DNA of 64,000 bases. Origin: Sclerodactyla briareus (taxonomy: Eukaryota; Echinodermata; Holothuroidea; Dendrochirotida; Sclerodactylidae). The DNA is taken from positions 1 through 64,000 of the forward strand of contig JAODTK010005844.1 of NCBI GenBank assembly GCA_026419785.1, in the 5' to 3' direction. Below are positions 42,541-53,440 of this stretch, piece by piece (positions within the stretch are counted from its first letter, which is position 1; each line of letters starts with the position of its first letter). The notes beneath the pieces were generated by a model. The model ran no database searches, was not told the DNA's origin, and worked only from the letters and a program-made list of their open reading frames with translations. The position numbers and the translations under genes were made by a program.

Positions 42541-45500
42541 ATTACCAATCAAACATTTGAAAAATTACGAAATAGAATCCCTATCAAAAGGTAAATATAT
42601 TTGATGAAAAACATTTGATATTGGAATGTGATGAGAGCCATAGAAATTCTTCTTTAAGATAATAATTCATGAAGTGTCCAAAAAATGTTTTTCAGCTGAA
42701 ACCATGTGAATTCATACAATTACTTTAATTATACCTCAACCCAAATGGTTAAACACATAACTTCATTAAAAAATCATGTCATGTTAAAATCATTTATTCT
42801 ATTCCAAAATGCTTAAAACTGCCTAGGGATTGCGCCTCCCTACAGTTTTGGGGTAAGTGATTCCAGTCGCTAGCGCGTGATATGGAAAGTGTTTGGGCCC
42901 TTCCTACCATATGAATGCTTGTTCAATTGAAGTCCCTGGCTGACACGCATAGTCAAGTCTTATTGGAAAGAAAATTGTTTAGGACATGTCAATGGGATAC
43001 AGTATGTTTAGATTTTGACGTTGCCAGGCTTCATAGCCAGTGTGGCCAAAAATCAGCGTGGGTTTTTTTTCATACTGCTCTGCAGCACTATACACTGGCT
43101 CCAACGTGGTGGAGCCATCCTGTTGCTTTGACTTCATCAGAAAGTGATTTTAAAAGCCAATATGCTCCCTCTACCAGGGACTATGGTTAGAACTTAGTGA
43201 GGGTGCCCCCACTCGGATTCACAAGGGATGAGATTATAAATGCATTAGGAATGGGAACTCTAACAGACTGTTTTACTGTATAACTGTTATATAAGGAGGA
43301 TTATCATCTGGTTGGAACGTTTGAAAGGGACATGTGTGTTTCGATTTCTCCAGAAACAGATGTCATAGTGTGACTGAACCTTCGAGAGATTGTTTTGTTT
43401 TGAAACTCAAACTGGCTTGTCGTATTGAATGTTATAGAGTATTTACCCTCAGAACAGTTCAGAGCCTTGGGAGGACCCACCACATCCTATAATTAAGGTA
43501 TCAGACACAGATATTTACCATGTAAGGTTCAGTACGTAGTAATTTCATTACCTAAGTAATCTACAGTGAGTCAAATGTTAAAGTGACGGTGATCTTGACC
43601 ACTATACCCTGCTCCTGCTAATGGTGACATGCTCATGTATTAGGAATTGCTCCATAGTCAAATAACATAACCAGTCAAGTATATATTTTAGTATTCGCTG
43701 GGTTGTCATATAACACGCACCACGGGTGTCAGGCTCCAAGCTGGATGTCTAAAGACTGTGTGAAGTCCATTCAATTCATTACCATGCACAATACTCAGTC
43801 TAGGAGTTGATATGTATAATAATAGCGCAAGTTCTCGGTTGGCTGCAAGTACATTGCAATTAGATTTAACATAGAGCTGGTCTAAGAGTTTCGAGCGAGT
43901 TGGTCATAGCATATATTTATACTTATCATGCTTTTTTTATGCCTGCATAATTATCATATTAATCTCATACGTGCTCATTCAGGTTCATTCTATGCGGTTA
44001 TCATCTTATTCTTATCTAGTTCCCAAAGATACATTAACTTTTTGTGGGTCCCGAGGTGTCTTTAACTTCTCTATTTGTTCTTGAGAGTTTTTTTTTCGTT
44101 TTTTTGCGATGCAAATCATGTCCATTGCCCAGGATAATGGATATCAGGTCATTCAGGCCCATGTGAATTTACTTTGTGATAGATATGCAAAGACTCATTA
44201 TTGTTACGAGTCAATGATTTTACAATTTTTATATTTGATTATTAATGCGATAATGATTTCTGCATTTGCTATATTTTCGAATGATCATTGAGCAAGTGTA
44301 TTTTCCTGATTTTGCAGATATGTAAGGTGATGATGACAGTGTTGTGATGGATCAGGATGAACTCACCTTCTTAGCTCAATCAGCTAGTGTTAAGCTATGT
44401 GATCAACCCTGCAGCCTTTCTGTTCATCTGTCTGTCCTATCTGTAAACGTTTGCCTTCTGCTCCTCAAACAAAATTGCTAATGCTCTCACACAGATGTGT
44501 TGGAGTCTCTTATACCCAACATGTAACATGGACTATGGGGTTACTTACAGGTGGTTCAGAGATTTAAGGTCAATGTCACAAAGGGCATGATGAAGAAAAA
44601 ATAGGAGGAAGTGCTTCTACAGATAAGGTTGGATTACCATCATACGTGGGTAGTGTTTGATGGACTTTGGATTTCAGGGGGTGTCATGGATTAGAGCAAA
44701 GGTATTGGATAAAGAAGGGTGACATTGCGGCATAGTCTAAACACATGTTACATGTGGTTGTGCTCTGGAATTTGGGGTTAGCATCATCCAGGGTGGTCTG
44801 GGCAAAGTAGTAGTCATCTAGAGGCAAGAGGTCTACCCAGAAGGGTATTTAAGGATCAAATGGGGAGGAGGAATGCTTTTCCTGCCGAATAAATGGGACG
44901 ATCAAACATACAGGTGATTGTCATCAGAACCAAATAAACTCTATGAGGTATGTGAGCGACTGGGGGTGTTAAATGGATTTGATCGGTGGTCACCACGGTG
45001 TTTGTATTTAGAGCCACCAAAAAAAACGTCAATGCATTAAATAATTGCATTTGTGTGTTGAGCTACTGCTCCATCGATGCACTAGTTTTCAGAAGAATTG
45101 ATTTAAATACCATACGGGTTAACCGATTTGGGAAGAAAAAAAATGCATCTTGCGACCATTGTTCTGACAATCAACCAGATTGGACTTGACTGCAGGATTA
45201 GCGTATGATGAGAGTACGTATTGTGGGGGAAAACAAATACGTAGTTCCAAACCCATTTCAATATGAGGGGCCTTGTGGAATTATGGACCTTCAATTTGGT
45301 CGGCTATGGAAGGTGAATATGGGAGAAGCCCTAGTGTGCAGTATTGCATGCCATAACAGTTTCACAACTAAGCAAAATAACCTATGTTACTGTAGTCATT
45401 GTTGTGCACCACAGGTGAAAAACAACAGTTTTCGATAATCATGACTCATTCAAAGGACTGTCATAGGTAGGTGGTAAGGACTGATAGTGATGGAATTTAA

Positions 45501-45660
45501 ATTGTTTAACCTCCTAAAAATGTCGAGTTAGTGAATTATGCAACCTTGAAATTAGGGACTATGCAGCAAGTAAAAGTTACCAAATAAGGATTAGCAGAAT
45601 AATTCCTTATCGAATATGTAAACGGGGTGAGTACCCACAGATGTATTTTTTCCAATACAG
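42541..45660. other. Intron-like stretch, nothing recognised
   Basis: No exon or repeat is named. AT-rich sequence with several small T or A runs (44,090-44,106). Frames are short and without motifs. Confidence 0.4.
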
Positions 45661-46175
45661 CAATGTGGAGAAGATTCAAGCATGGTACGCGCCCAGTTTG
45701 GGTGGATAGGGGAAATACAGCGGCCCACCTCACGCCAGGGGCTCACCACCACCCACAGAATACCACAAACCAGGTCAACTACCGCAGCCAGCCTCCCCGG
45801 CATCAGGACCCATTTGGCATGACCCCCTTTAGTGGTCAGAGCAACCACAGACAAAACTGTAGCTACAGATAGCCGAATCCCCCGCAAGACCCGCCCCTGC
45901 ACCCCCAGCCAGAGGCGCAGTCATTCTGTTCATAACCCTAGTGCAATCCAAAGAGACTCCTTAACCCTGCCGCCCTTGAACCAGGGTTTTTTGAGGACAC
46001 TTACTCGGCACTCGATCGCCCACACCCGATGCGGGGCGATATCGGGGTGTCAGAAAGGGAGGCAAATGTAGAGGCGAACCCCTACGTGAACCTGGCTGTG
46101 ACCCCGCCGAAGAATGTGCCGCGAACGGAGGACCAGTCAGAATACATTCACCCTACACCCCCTAAACCACGACAG
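45661..46175 (+). CDS. OCRL/INPP5B: OCRL/INPP5B-type 5-phosphatase: candidate linker exon with AP-2-like motifs
   Basis: The exon starts after TTTTTTCCAATACAG (ends 45,660). In one phase it encodes a Pro/Asn/Gln-rich, probably disordered segment with HQDPFGMTPFSG (DPF codons 45,807-45,815) and, in the same phase, EPGFFEDTYSALDRP (FEDTY at 45,990-46,004). Then follow VEANPYVNLAVTP (NPY codons at 46,077-46,085), SEYIHPTPPKPRQ and either donor CAG|GTTACA at 46,176 or a stop TGA at 46,194. OCRL has a FEDNF AP-2-binding motif in its linker between the PH and phosphatase domains, followed by SSMNLD; FEDTYSALD is similar, and DPF is a classical AP-2 ear ligand. Three in-frame stops at 45,870-45,935 sit where another phase is open, so two compensating indels are likely. 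Alternatively it is the last exon of a nested gene with a tyrosine-rich tail. Confidence 0.4.
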
Positions 46176-46196
46176 GTTACACTAGAAGTATCCTGA

Positions 46197-46925
46197 CAGG
46201 CCGGGCTGCCGTGCTGTGTTAATACATGCAAAATACACAAGATGCACAGAACTAGATGTCTCTCCCCCACATCATGCCTCCTGCCAAAGACCAGCAATTA
46301 CAACAACTTCTGTCATTTCTATAAACTTTTTACACACCTTACACATCCATTTTATATACTATTAGTAATAGTGGAATGAATTCTTCAATTATCGCCAATA
46401 TGAGCCCAAAGGCGGGCCTTATGGCATCCCACATGAACAGCGTAGGATTATGTGTCCAATCGATCAAACAAATCATGGAAAGGATTGTGATTTCATTCTG
46501 TTACAGGTTGGAGACTTCACCCCGCTTGTGGCAGATTGCCACTGTAAAGTGATGAGTGAAAATTGTAATACTACAAAATACAAAATATAAAACAGGATAG
46601 TAGAGACCATTCAGACTGTTTTATCAATCGCGAATTCAAGATGGACCCCTGCTCAGAATCTGATTTGTTGCTGTGGAAATGAGGGCAACGTCAGGAAACG
46701 TCACAATATCATGAGATTAGTCACCCATTGGAATAAATAAATAATGTAGGATCAAATTGCGCGTTATGTCAATCAAGCCTCTCCATGACTTTCCCCTAAC
46801 TTTGCCTTGAGCTTGTTGGAAAAGAACACAACCGCAATATTGAGTACCATATAGTTTGCTCTTTGTGCGTGTACTTGTTCTGTGTTTGCCTCATGAGGTT
46901 ACTTATTTTTGCTGTCTTTCATTCC
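46197..46925. other. Intron-like stretch, nothing recognised
   Basis: No recognisable content. AT-rich sequence without tandem structure. Confidence 0.4.
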
Positions 46926-47420
46926 TTGATGAAATCAGAGGAATCTTGCAGTCCATGGCTTGTGTGCCATGCTGTGTAAGAAAGCCTGGTGTGTGACACA
47001 ATTAATCGACCCCACCTGAATGTTTGGTTCCCCATGAGAACATGAACCCTATTGTTCTGAGTTCAGACAAAGTCATCGTGAGGTCGAAAGAGGACTAAGT
47101 CTGCAAATTTTGTTCCAGAATGCTTTATCCAATCTAGTTGAAATTGGGCCTCCAGCATCTTATAGGGAATACTTACCCTATTTTTTTGAAATAAAAATGC
47201 CATTCCATACCATTTTTGTTTTAAAAGTTCCATTCCAGGGGAAAATGTAGAAATTTTGAAAAATTGATGTGTCAGGCCAATAACTTGACCCCATCTATAT
47301 GGATGAAACCCATTCTTTGTATGTTGGATTCCCTGTAGTGAATATGTTATCCCTATTGTTTCAGGTTCAGGTTAAAGGTCACCCGAGGTCAAGGGAGCTG
47401 AGGTCTGAATTTTTTTTCCT
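46926..47420 (+). repeat. Two diverged units of the AGGTCA-rich ~270-bp family
   Basis: CAGAGGAATCTTGCAGTCCATGG-type sequence at 46,936 matches the start of the 52.27-kb array. Each unit has a CCC(TA)TTGTTT core followed by AGGTCA copies. At 47,369-47,391 AGGTTA-A-AGGTCA-CCCG-AGGTCA gives one direct repeat with 1-bp and one with 4-bp spacing. The second unit carries GAAAATGTAGAAATTTTGAAA, as in the array at 52-53 kb. Confidence 0.6.
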
Positions 47421-47779
47421 ATCATGTTTCCAATCAGTTGAATTTGGATGTCGGCATTTCTTTGGGATAACATGAACCCTCTTATTTTTGTTGTGCCTGA
47501 CTGCCGAGGGCAGTTCGTGAAAACTATGGGGATGTGAACAATTGAATAGTTGTTATTATATCCCTGCGACACAACTAGTGTTCCGGGATATTATGTTTTG
47601 TGTGTGGCGCTTCCGCCGCCGCTGTCCCAGGCTCCGCCCCGCTGCCGTAAACTTCAGGCGTTAGCGTCAATACGCTTCACCGCTTTATCGATGTACCTGA
47701 ACTCTGGTATCACCTGTCCACCCGAGGGAACTCTTGATGAGTTCAAAGTGGGCGTCACTGCAATGCGGGTCGCTATTTG

Positions 47780-48345
47780 GATAAATTACGCAATTTTTCC
47801 AAGTTAGTCGGATTTGAACTGAAACTGGTGGGTATGGACTATAGTTGATCCCGACAATGTGAGGTCAATTTCAAGGTCATCCCAAAGGTCAAATTGCGAA
47901 ATTTATCCAATTTTCCAAACTTTGTCAGATTTGAACGACACTTGGTGGAGGCGTTACTTTGCTCCACACAGTTAGATGTCCTGGTGGGGGGGTCAAATTT
48001 GGATGATTCTGTGCCTAGTTCTTGAGTCAACAACACACTTGGTGACTGAACTTTATCTTGGTTTCTGACCAGAATGGGGCCTTTAAATGGGGTGTTAGAT
48101 ACTCTTTCCAATGATTGCTCAAAAGCGGGGATACACATGTTGGCGCTTTACCTGCCTACACACAGTGTCTAATTCCATGCTGTGTTGACACAATAATTTA
48201 CCCCCAACTAGATGGACAAGTTGTGCTTGGGATCCCCATTATTAGTGCTCATGAAGTCATAGTGCTATATTTGGCAGATGACGGTCGTCAAAAGGATCCC
48301 TACTGGCCTTCCTTGGCCATCTGGTTCATATGTTTGTGTATTTGT
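47780..48345 (+). repeat. Further diverged repeat sequence with AAGGTCA words
   Basis: GTCAATTTCAAGGTCATCCC, AAAGGTCAAATTGCG and two copies of AATTTATCCAATTTTCCAA/CAATTTTTCCAAGTTAGTC (47,793 and 47,910) indicate tandem units of about 125 bp. At 48,175-48,260 CATGCTGTGTTGACACAATAA and ACTAGATGGACAAG match the 270-bp family. Confidence 0.45.
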
Positions 48346-49140
48346 TAATGTTTGTCTCCGTATTGCTGATTCAAACCAAATGTTCACAACTAGCATCAAT
48401 TACATCTCCTATTTCCCGCACCCAAAGCTCTTTTCAGACGCAAAAGGAGAAATGTAAATATGCTTTTTCATTTTTCAATGATGGCTTGTGCATGTTTCGT
48501 AATTTGTGAGTAGATTGAGCAAACCTGGCTTGAGACAAACCTGGCTTGCCATTCATTTCTTGCAGCCTTAGACCATGCACCTGACTTTATCAAGAAAATG
48601 CAAATATAAATATTTGCCCTGTTGAGAATGTTTGTGGCATTTCAACTCCATGCATTATTTGCTGTATTCCCGATCATTCGCCTGGCCTGTCGAAAAGCCT
48701 ATTATGCAGTTTGTTTAAGGGTTGTGTGGTTTGTTTTTGGTTGGGTAGTAATTGTGGGTTCAATATTTTAAGGTGAATATGTTCTCTGGTTGTAATTTGA
48801 CCCCATTACATGAGTGGTGATGTTGCAGGCATCCACCACCAACTTCCATTCTTTGGGGAAAATGGTTCCTGTTTGGGATTCTAGGTATGTCAGTTATGGG
48901 TAAGTTAACTTCTTGGTCATTTACTGGTGTCATCCATGGTCATACACACAGTCCAGTTACCCGACGAGCCTAAATTGGCATCCCCAAAATATCCCATACA
49001 AGGCCGTTTTAAAACAAGCCAATGCGCTGTTCAGTTTGTGCTTGTCCCATGTGAGGGTTAACATCTAATGAATTCAATCATCAATCATCAATCAATCCTT
49101 CAAACTTGTTGCCCAAATGATGGAATAGTAAGTACCAGAA
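48346..49140. other. Intron-like stretch, nothing recognised
   Basis: A CATCAATCATCAATCAATCC short repeat lies at 49,080-49,100. No exon is recognised. Confidence 0.4.
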
Positions 49141-49149
49141 TTTGTTTAC

Positions 49150-51010
49150 TATTGTGTGTGTCCTGCTTCACAGACAGTTGTGCATTTATGTCTCACATGC
49201 AGTGTCAGAATACTCCTCATATTATTACATGCATGTCCTAACATACAGTTCCGTATATTCCTTTCTGTTACATACATGTCTAACATGCATGATCAGATAC
49301 CCCTATATTATTACATGGCATATCTAACATCCAGTGGTCAGTATAGGAACCATACTGACACTGTATGTTAGACCTTCATGTGTGTCTAACATGCAGGTCA
49401 GCATGCGTCCCTGGTACTTTTTATACCATATCTGACATGGCAGTATCGCATACCTTATTCTAATTATTACAAATGTTCCAACTTGCAGTGTCAGCATATC
49501 TCTATACTGTTACACCCGCCTACATGTTTATATCAGGAATACTCGCCTCAGTGGTTACATGCTGTTCAACATGCCTGTCAGCATACTCTCTATAACTTTT
49601 ACACACATTCTACATGCAAATCATACTCCCTATCATGCTACCCTGCATGCCAACATCATGTCAGCCTACTACGTGTACTGTTACTACATGTCCCCCACCA
49701 TGCCAATACCAAATACTCTCTATAATTACATGCATGTTCAACATGCAGTGCCTCATACTCTCCATACTGTTGCACACAATGGCCAACATGCAAATATCCC
49801 GAATACCCCTATAATGCTACATGCATGTCCAACATCAGTGTCAGCATACTATCTGTACTGTTACATACATTGTTTCCAACATGCAGTATCAGAATACTAG
49901 GTACCTATAAAGCTACATGCATGTCCCATGCAGTGTCATATCCCCTCTGTATTGTTTTCAATGGATGTCTAACATCATGTCAGCTAACCTTTACTACTAC
50001 AATGCATGTCCTACCATGCAGTGTCAACATACTCTCTATATTGTCACATTCATGTCTAACGTGCAGTGTCAGCATATCTCTATACTGCTACCACATCTCG
50101 ATACAGTGTCAGCCTTCCTCTCTCCATTGTTACATCATGTCCCACAGTTAGTATCAGCAATACTCTCTATATGTTACATACATGTCTAACATGCATGTCA
50201 CCATACTCTTTTTACTTTTAATACATGTCTAACCTGCAGGGTCAGCTACTCTTCATACTGTTACATACATGACTGACATGCAGTGTCAGCATACTCTTCA
50301 TACTGTTACAACATGTCAAACATGCAGTGTCAGCATACTCTTTATACTGTTACATCATGTCTAACTGCAGTTGTCCGCATGCTTCCTATATTACTACATG
50401 CATGTCGAACATGCAGTGTCAACATACTCTCTATACTGTACATACATGTTTAACATGCAGTGTCAACATACTCTCTATACTGTTACATGCATGTCTCCAT
50501 GAGTATCACATCTCTCCATACTGTTACATACATGTCTAACATGCAGTGTCAGCATCCTCTTTATACTGTAACATACATGTCTACATGCATGTCAGCATAC
50601 TCTTTATACTGTTAGCATGCATTTCGAACATGGCACTGTCAGCACTCTTCCTATATAACTAGCATGGAACAACATGTCTAACATGTCAGTGTCAACTTAC
50701 TCCTCTATCTTTACATACATGTTACATGACAATGTCCACCATACCTCTATACTGTTACATACATGACTGACATGCAGTGTCAGCATACTCCTCCATACTG
50801 GTACATACATGTCTAACATGCAGTGTCATCAGACCTTCATACTGTTCAATCATGTCTAACAGGCATTGTCACATACTCTTATACTGTTCCATGCTGTTTA
50901 CATCACTGTCAGCATGCTTCCTATATTTACTGTGATGTCTAACATGCAGTTTCATCATACTCTCTATACTGTTTACATACTCCTATACTGTACATAACTT
51001 GTCCAACATA
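49150..51010 (+). repeat. Satellite array, ~45-bp unit, about 40 copies
   Basis: The consensus unit is TACATACATGTCTAACATGC + AGTGTCAGCATACTCTCTAT + ACTGT, 45 bp. It is clearest at 50,280-50,580, where consecutive units are 44-46 bp apart, and more diverged at both ends. Because 45 is a multiple of 3, reading frames stay open over several units and give repeats of MSNMQCQHTLYTVTY. These frames are by-products of the array. Copies differ mainly by small indels. Confidence 0.9.
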
Positions 51011-51104
51011 ACAAGCAGCCATAACTGTTACCACACATCTTATTGCAGTGTTAGCATTCTCCCTTTATTGTTACTCATGCATGTCCTCATACTATGTCAG
51101 TTCC

Positions 51105-52235
51105 TTCATCTGTGGGACGCTTTAGGTTGGTTCAGATCCTATCTGACGAATCAGTCTCAGTTCATTAGGGTGTCCCAAAACATGTCTAGTACTCATGACC
51201 TTCATTATGGTGTTCCCCAAGGTTCAATTTGTGTTCCTGCCTCTTTGTATGTACACGTCGTCTTGGGGAATTCATTAACTCACCACAGCATTAACTAAAT
51301 GCGGATGCTGACGATACACAATTGTATTCTCGCCTTGACCCCAAATACCTTCATGAAGCTGTTAACAGGGTAGAGTCGTGCATCCAGGAAGTTAGGTCCT
51401 GGTATGGACATAATTTCGTCTACTCATGATGAAAAAACGAGGTGATTGTTTCCGTAGTTGAGTAAGGCTTGTGATTCATTCTACCCGACCAAATTGCCAT
51501 TACTGTCGGGTCCAAAGTTATACAGGCTTTCTGTTGTCAGAAATCATGGTGTGTACATGTCCCTCACTTAAAAGAGGGATCACCAATTTCATTTATGATA
51601 TGCAAGTCTCTGATGTTTCATATCGACGTGTGGGCAAGTTAGTAAAAATCTTGATAGGCCAGCAACTCTGAAAACTTCTCCATGCCGTAATTACGAGTAG
51701 ACTTGACTATGCGAAATTCGGCTACTGCTTCTACTAACCAATTATTCTCGGCCTACAAAGAGTTTCAAAAACACAGGCTGCCTGTGTAGTTTGCAGGGTT
51801 AAGAAAGTTACACATGTTACCCCTATTCTGAGAGAGCTACACTGGTTGACTATTCCTCAGCAGTATAGACTATAAGGTTCTCATATTGCATTTCGTGCTA
51901 TCAAAACTGGTACTCCAGCATATTAAACATTAATTGCTACTACACACACAGAGCAGCACAGCATGTCGCTCCATCTTCAACAGCAAATTCAGGTTCACAG
52001 GTCTCGACAAGAACATAGGTTGACTGTACTTTATTATATATGTTTCCTTTATGAACTCCCTCATGTTTATTCTGAGGTCCCTGATTCTATTGATCTTTTC
52101 AGACATCATCTGAAAAACTTCTTTATTACCCAGTCCTAATTGTTCCACCGCTTCAGCACCTGTAAAGCGCATGGAAACTCTTTTGCTGGAGTTTGCGCTA
52201 TATAAGACTAAGTATATTATTATTAATGAACATTT
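51105..52235 (+). mobile_element. Non-LTR retrotransposon 3' part (RT to 3' end), degraded
   Basis: The plus strand encodes GWFRSYLTNQSQFIRVSQN, then YGVPQGSICVPASLYV (51,206-51,253), then DADDTQLYSRLDP (51,304-51,342), where the catalytic box should read YADD. Further on come a KSLLVLHWLTIPQQYR-like block (LHWL at 51,839-51,850) and, near the end, PDSIDLFRHHLKNFFI (about 52,081-52,128), the usual C-terminal helix of CR1/Jockey-type LINE proteins. The 3' end has AAAGCGCATGGAAAC, TTGCGCTATATAAG and TATTATTATTAATG. Frame changes and stops show that it is inactive or error-laden. The 5' part is absent; the satellite array abuts it. Confidence 0.8.
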
Positions 52236-52249
52236 TTGGTGGGTTTTAC

Positions 52250-53440
52250 GTCTTGATTCCCTCGCCAAAAGTCAGAGGAATCTATGCAGTCCATGACCGT
52301 GTTGGGTGTATGTATATGTTATGTGTGGGCGTATGTGACACCTAGCATTGTTAACACGATAACTCCATTTGGATGGATGAATTCATACTTGTTATATGTG
52401 TTCCTCATAATGAGTACATTGATTCCTATGTTTTGGGGTCAGGTCAAGGCCATCGAGGTCAAGAGAGGTCAGGTCTCGAGAATCTTGTAACTTGGCGAGC
52501 AGAGGCCTGGCATGATGTTGAAATTCGGTATGCGCTTTCTTATGAGGGGTGGGAACCCTATTCTTTTTGGTGCCAGACCAGGGTTCAGTTTGGGGGAAAA
52601 ATTATTTGGCCAAATTTTAGCTTGTCAGCATGATAACTATCCTGCCTGTATGGATCTACCCTATGTTTTGGGGTCAGGCAAGTCTCATTGAAGTCAAGGA
52701 GGCAAAGTCTGAAAAACTAGTGAACCCGACATGCCCAGAATGCTTGGCCGATCAAGTTGAAATTTTGGTATGCAGCGTTCTTCTGAGGAGTACGGGGACC
52801 CTATTCTTTTTGTGCAGACGGGGGGTCAGTTGGGGAAAAAAATTTCAATTTTGAAAAAATTGATAATTTGGCCAATTTCAGCTTGTTAGCACGATAACTT
52901 GATCTTCCCTGGGATGCATGAAGCTCATACTGGATGGGGTTCCGCATAATGAGGACATGATCCCTATGTTTTGGGTTAAGGTCAAGGTATTGATGGTTCA
53001 AGAGAGGTAAAAGCCTGAAAACCATGTAAACATATTAACATATATTATCTTTAGATGCAGCTTTCTTATGTGGAAGTACAAGAACCCACTTTTACGTGGC
53101 CAGGTTCAATGTCAGGAAAGAAGTGGAAAATTGTGAAGAATGATAATTCGGCAGATGTTGGCTTGTTAAAATTGATAACTGGATCCACCTGATGGATGAT
53201 GCTCTCACTTGGTGTGTGGGTTCCACATAATGAGTAAATGATAATGTGGTTTGGGGTCAGGTCAAAGGTCATCATAGATCCACGTCTTAAGTCTGCTACC
53301 TTGTTAAAACAGAATCTAGAATGCCCTGACACATCAGGTTGAATTAGTATGCAGCCTTCTTATGAGAGTATAAGAACCCTGTGTTGTGTAGACGGGGTCA
53401 GTCTGGGGAAAGTTGGAAAATTGTGCAAAATTCCAGATGA
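52250..53440 (+). repeat. Tandem array, ~270-bp unit, about 4 copies, AGGTCA-rich
   Basis: Units begin near 52,352, 52,625, 52,887 and 53,165 (GTTAGCACGATAACT-type start), 262-278 bp apart. Each continues through TGGATG, ATAATGAGTACATG, CCCTATGTTTTGGGGTCAGG, AGGTCA clusters, a CTTCTTATGAGG box and GGGGAAAAATT. At 52,456-52,471 AGGTCA-AGAG-AGGTCA is a direct repeat with a 4-bp spacer. At 53,259-53,271 AGGTCA-A-AGGTCA is one with a 1-bp spacer. The ORFs over this field are not genes. Confidence 0.8.

Noticed and set aside
49156..50539. Several plus-strand frames of 65-113 codons, His/Cys/Tyr-rich
   Set aside because: They are translations of the 45-bp satellite, which stays open because the unit is a multiple of three.
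49150..51010. CRISPR-like direct repeats
   Set aside because: The whole unit repeats without unique spacers, and the setting is eukaryotic. It is a satellite.
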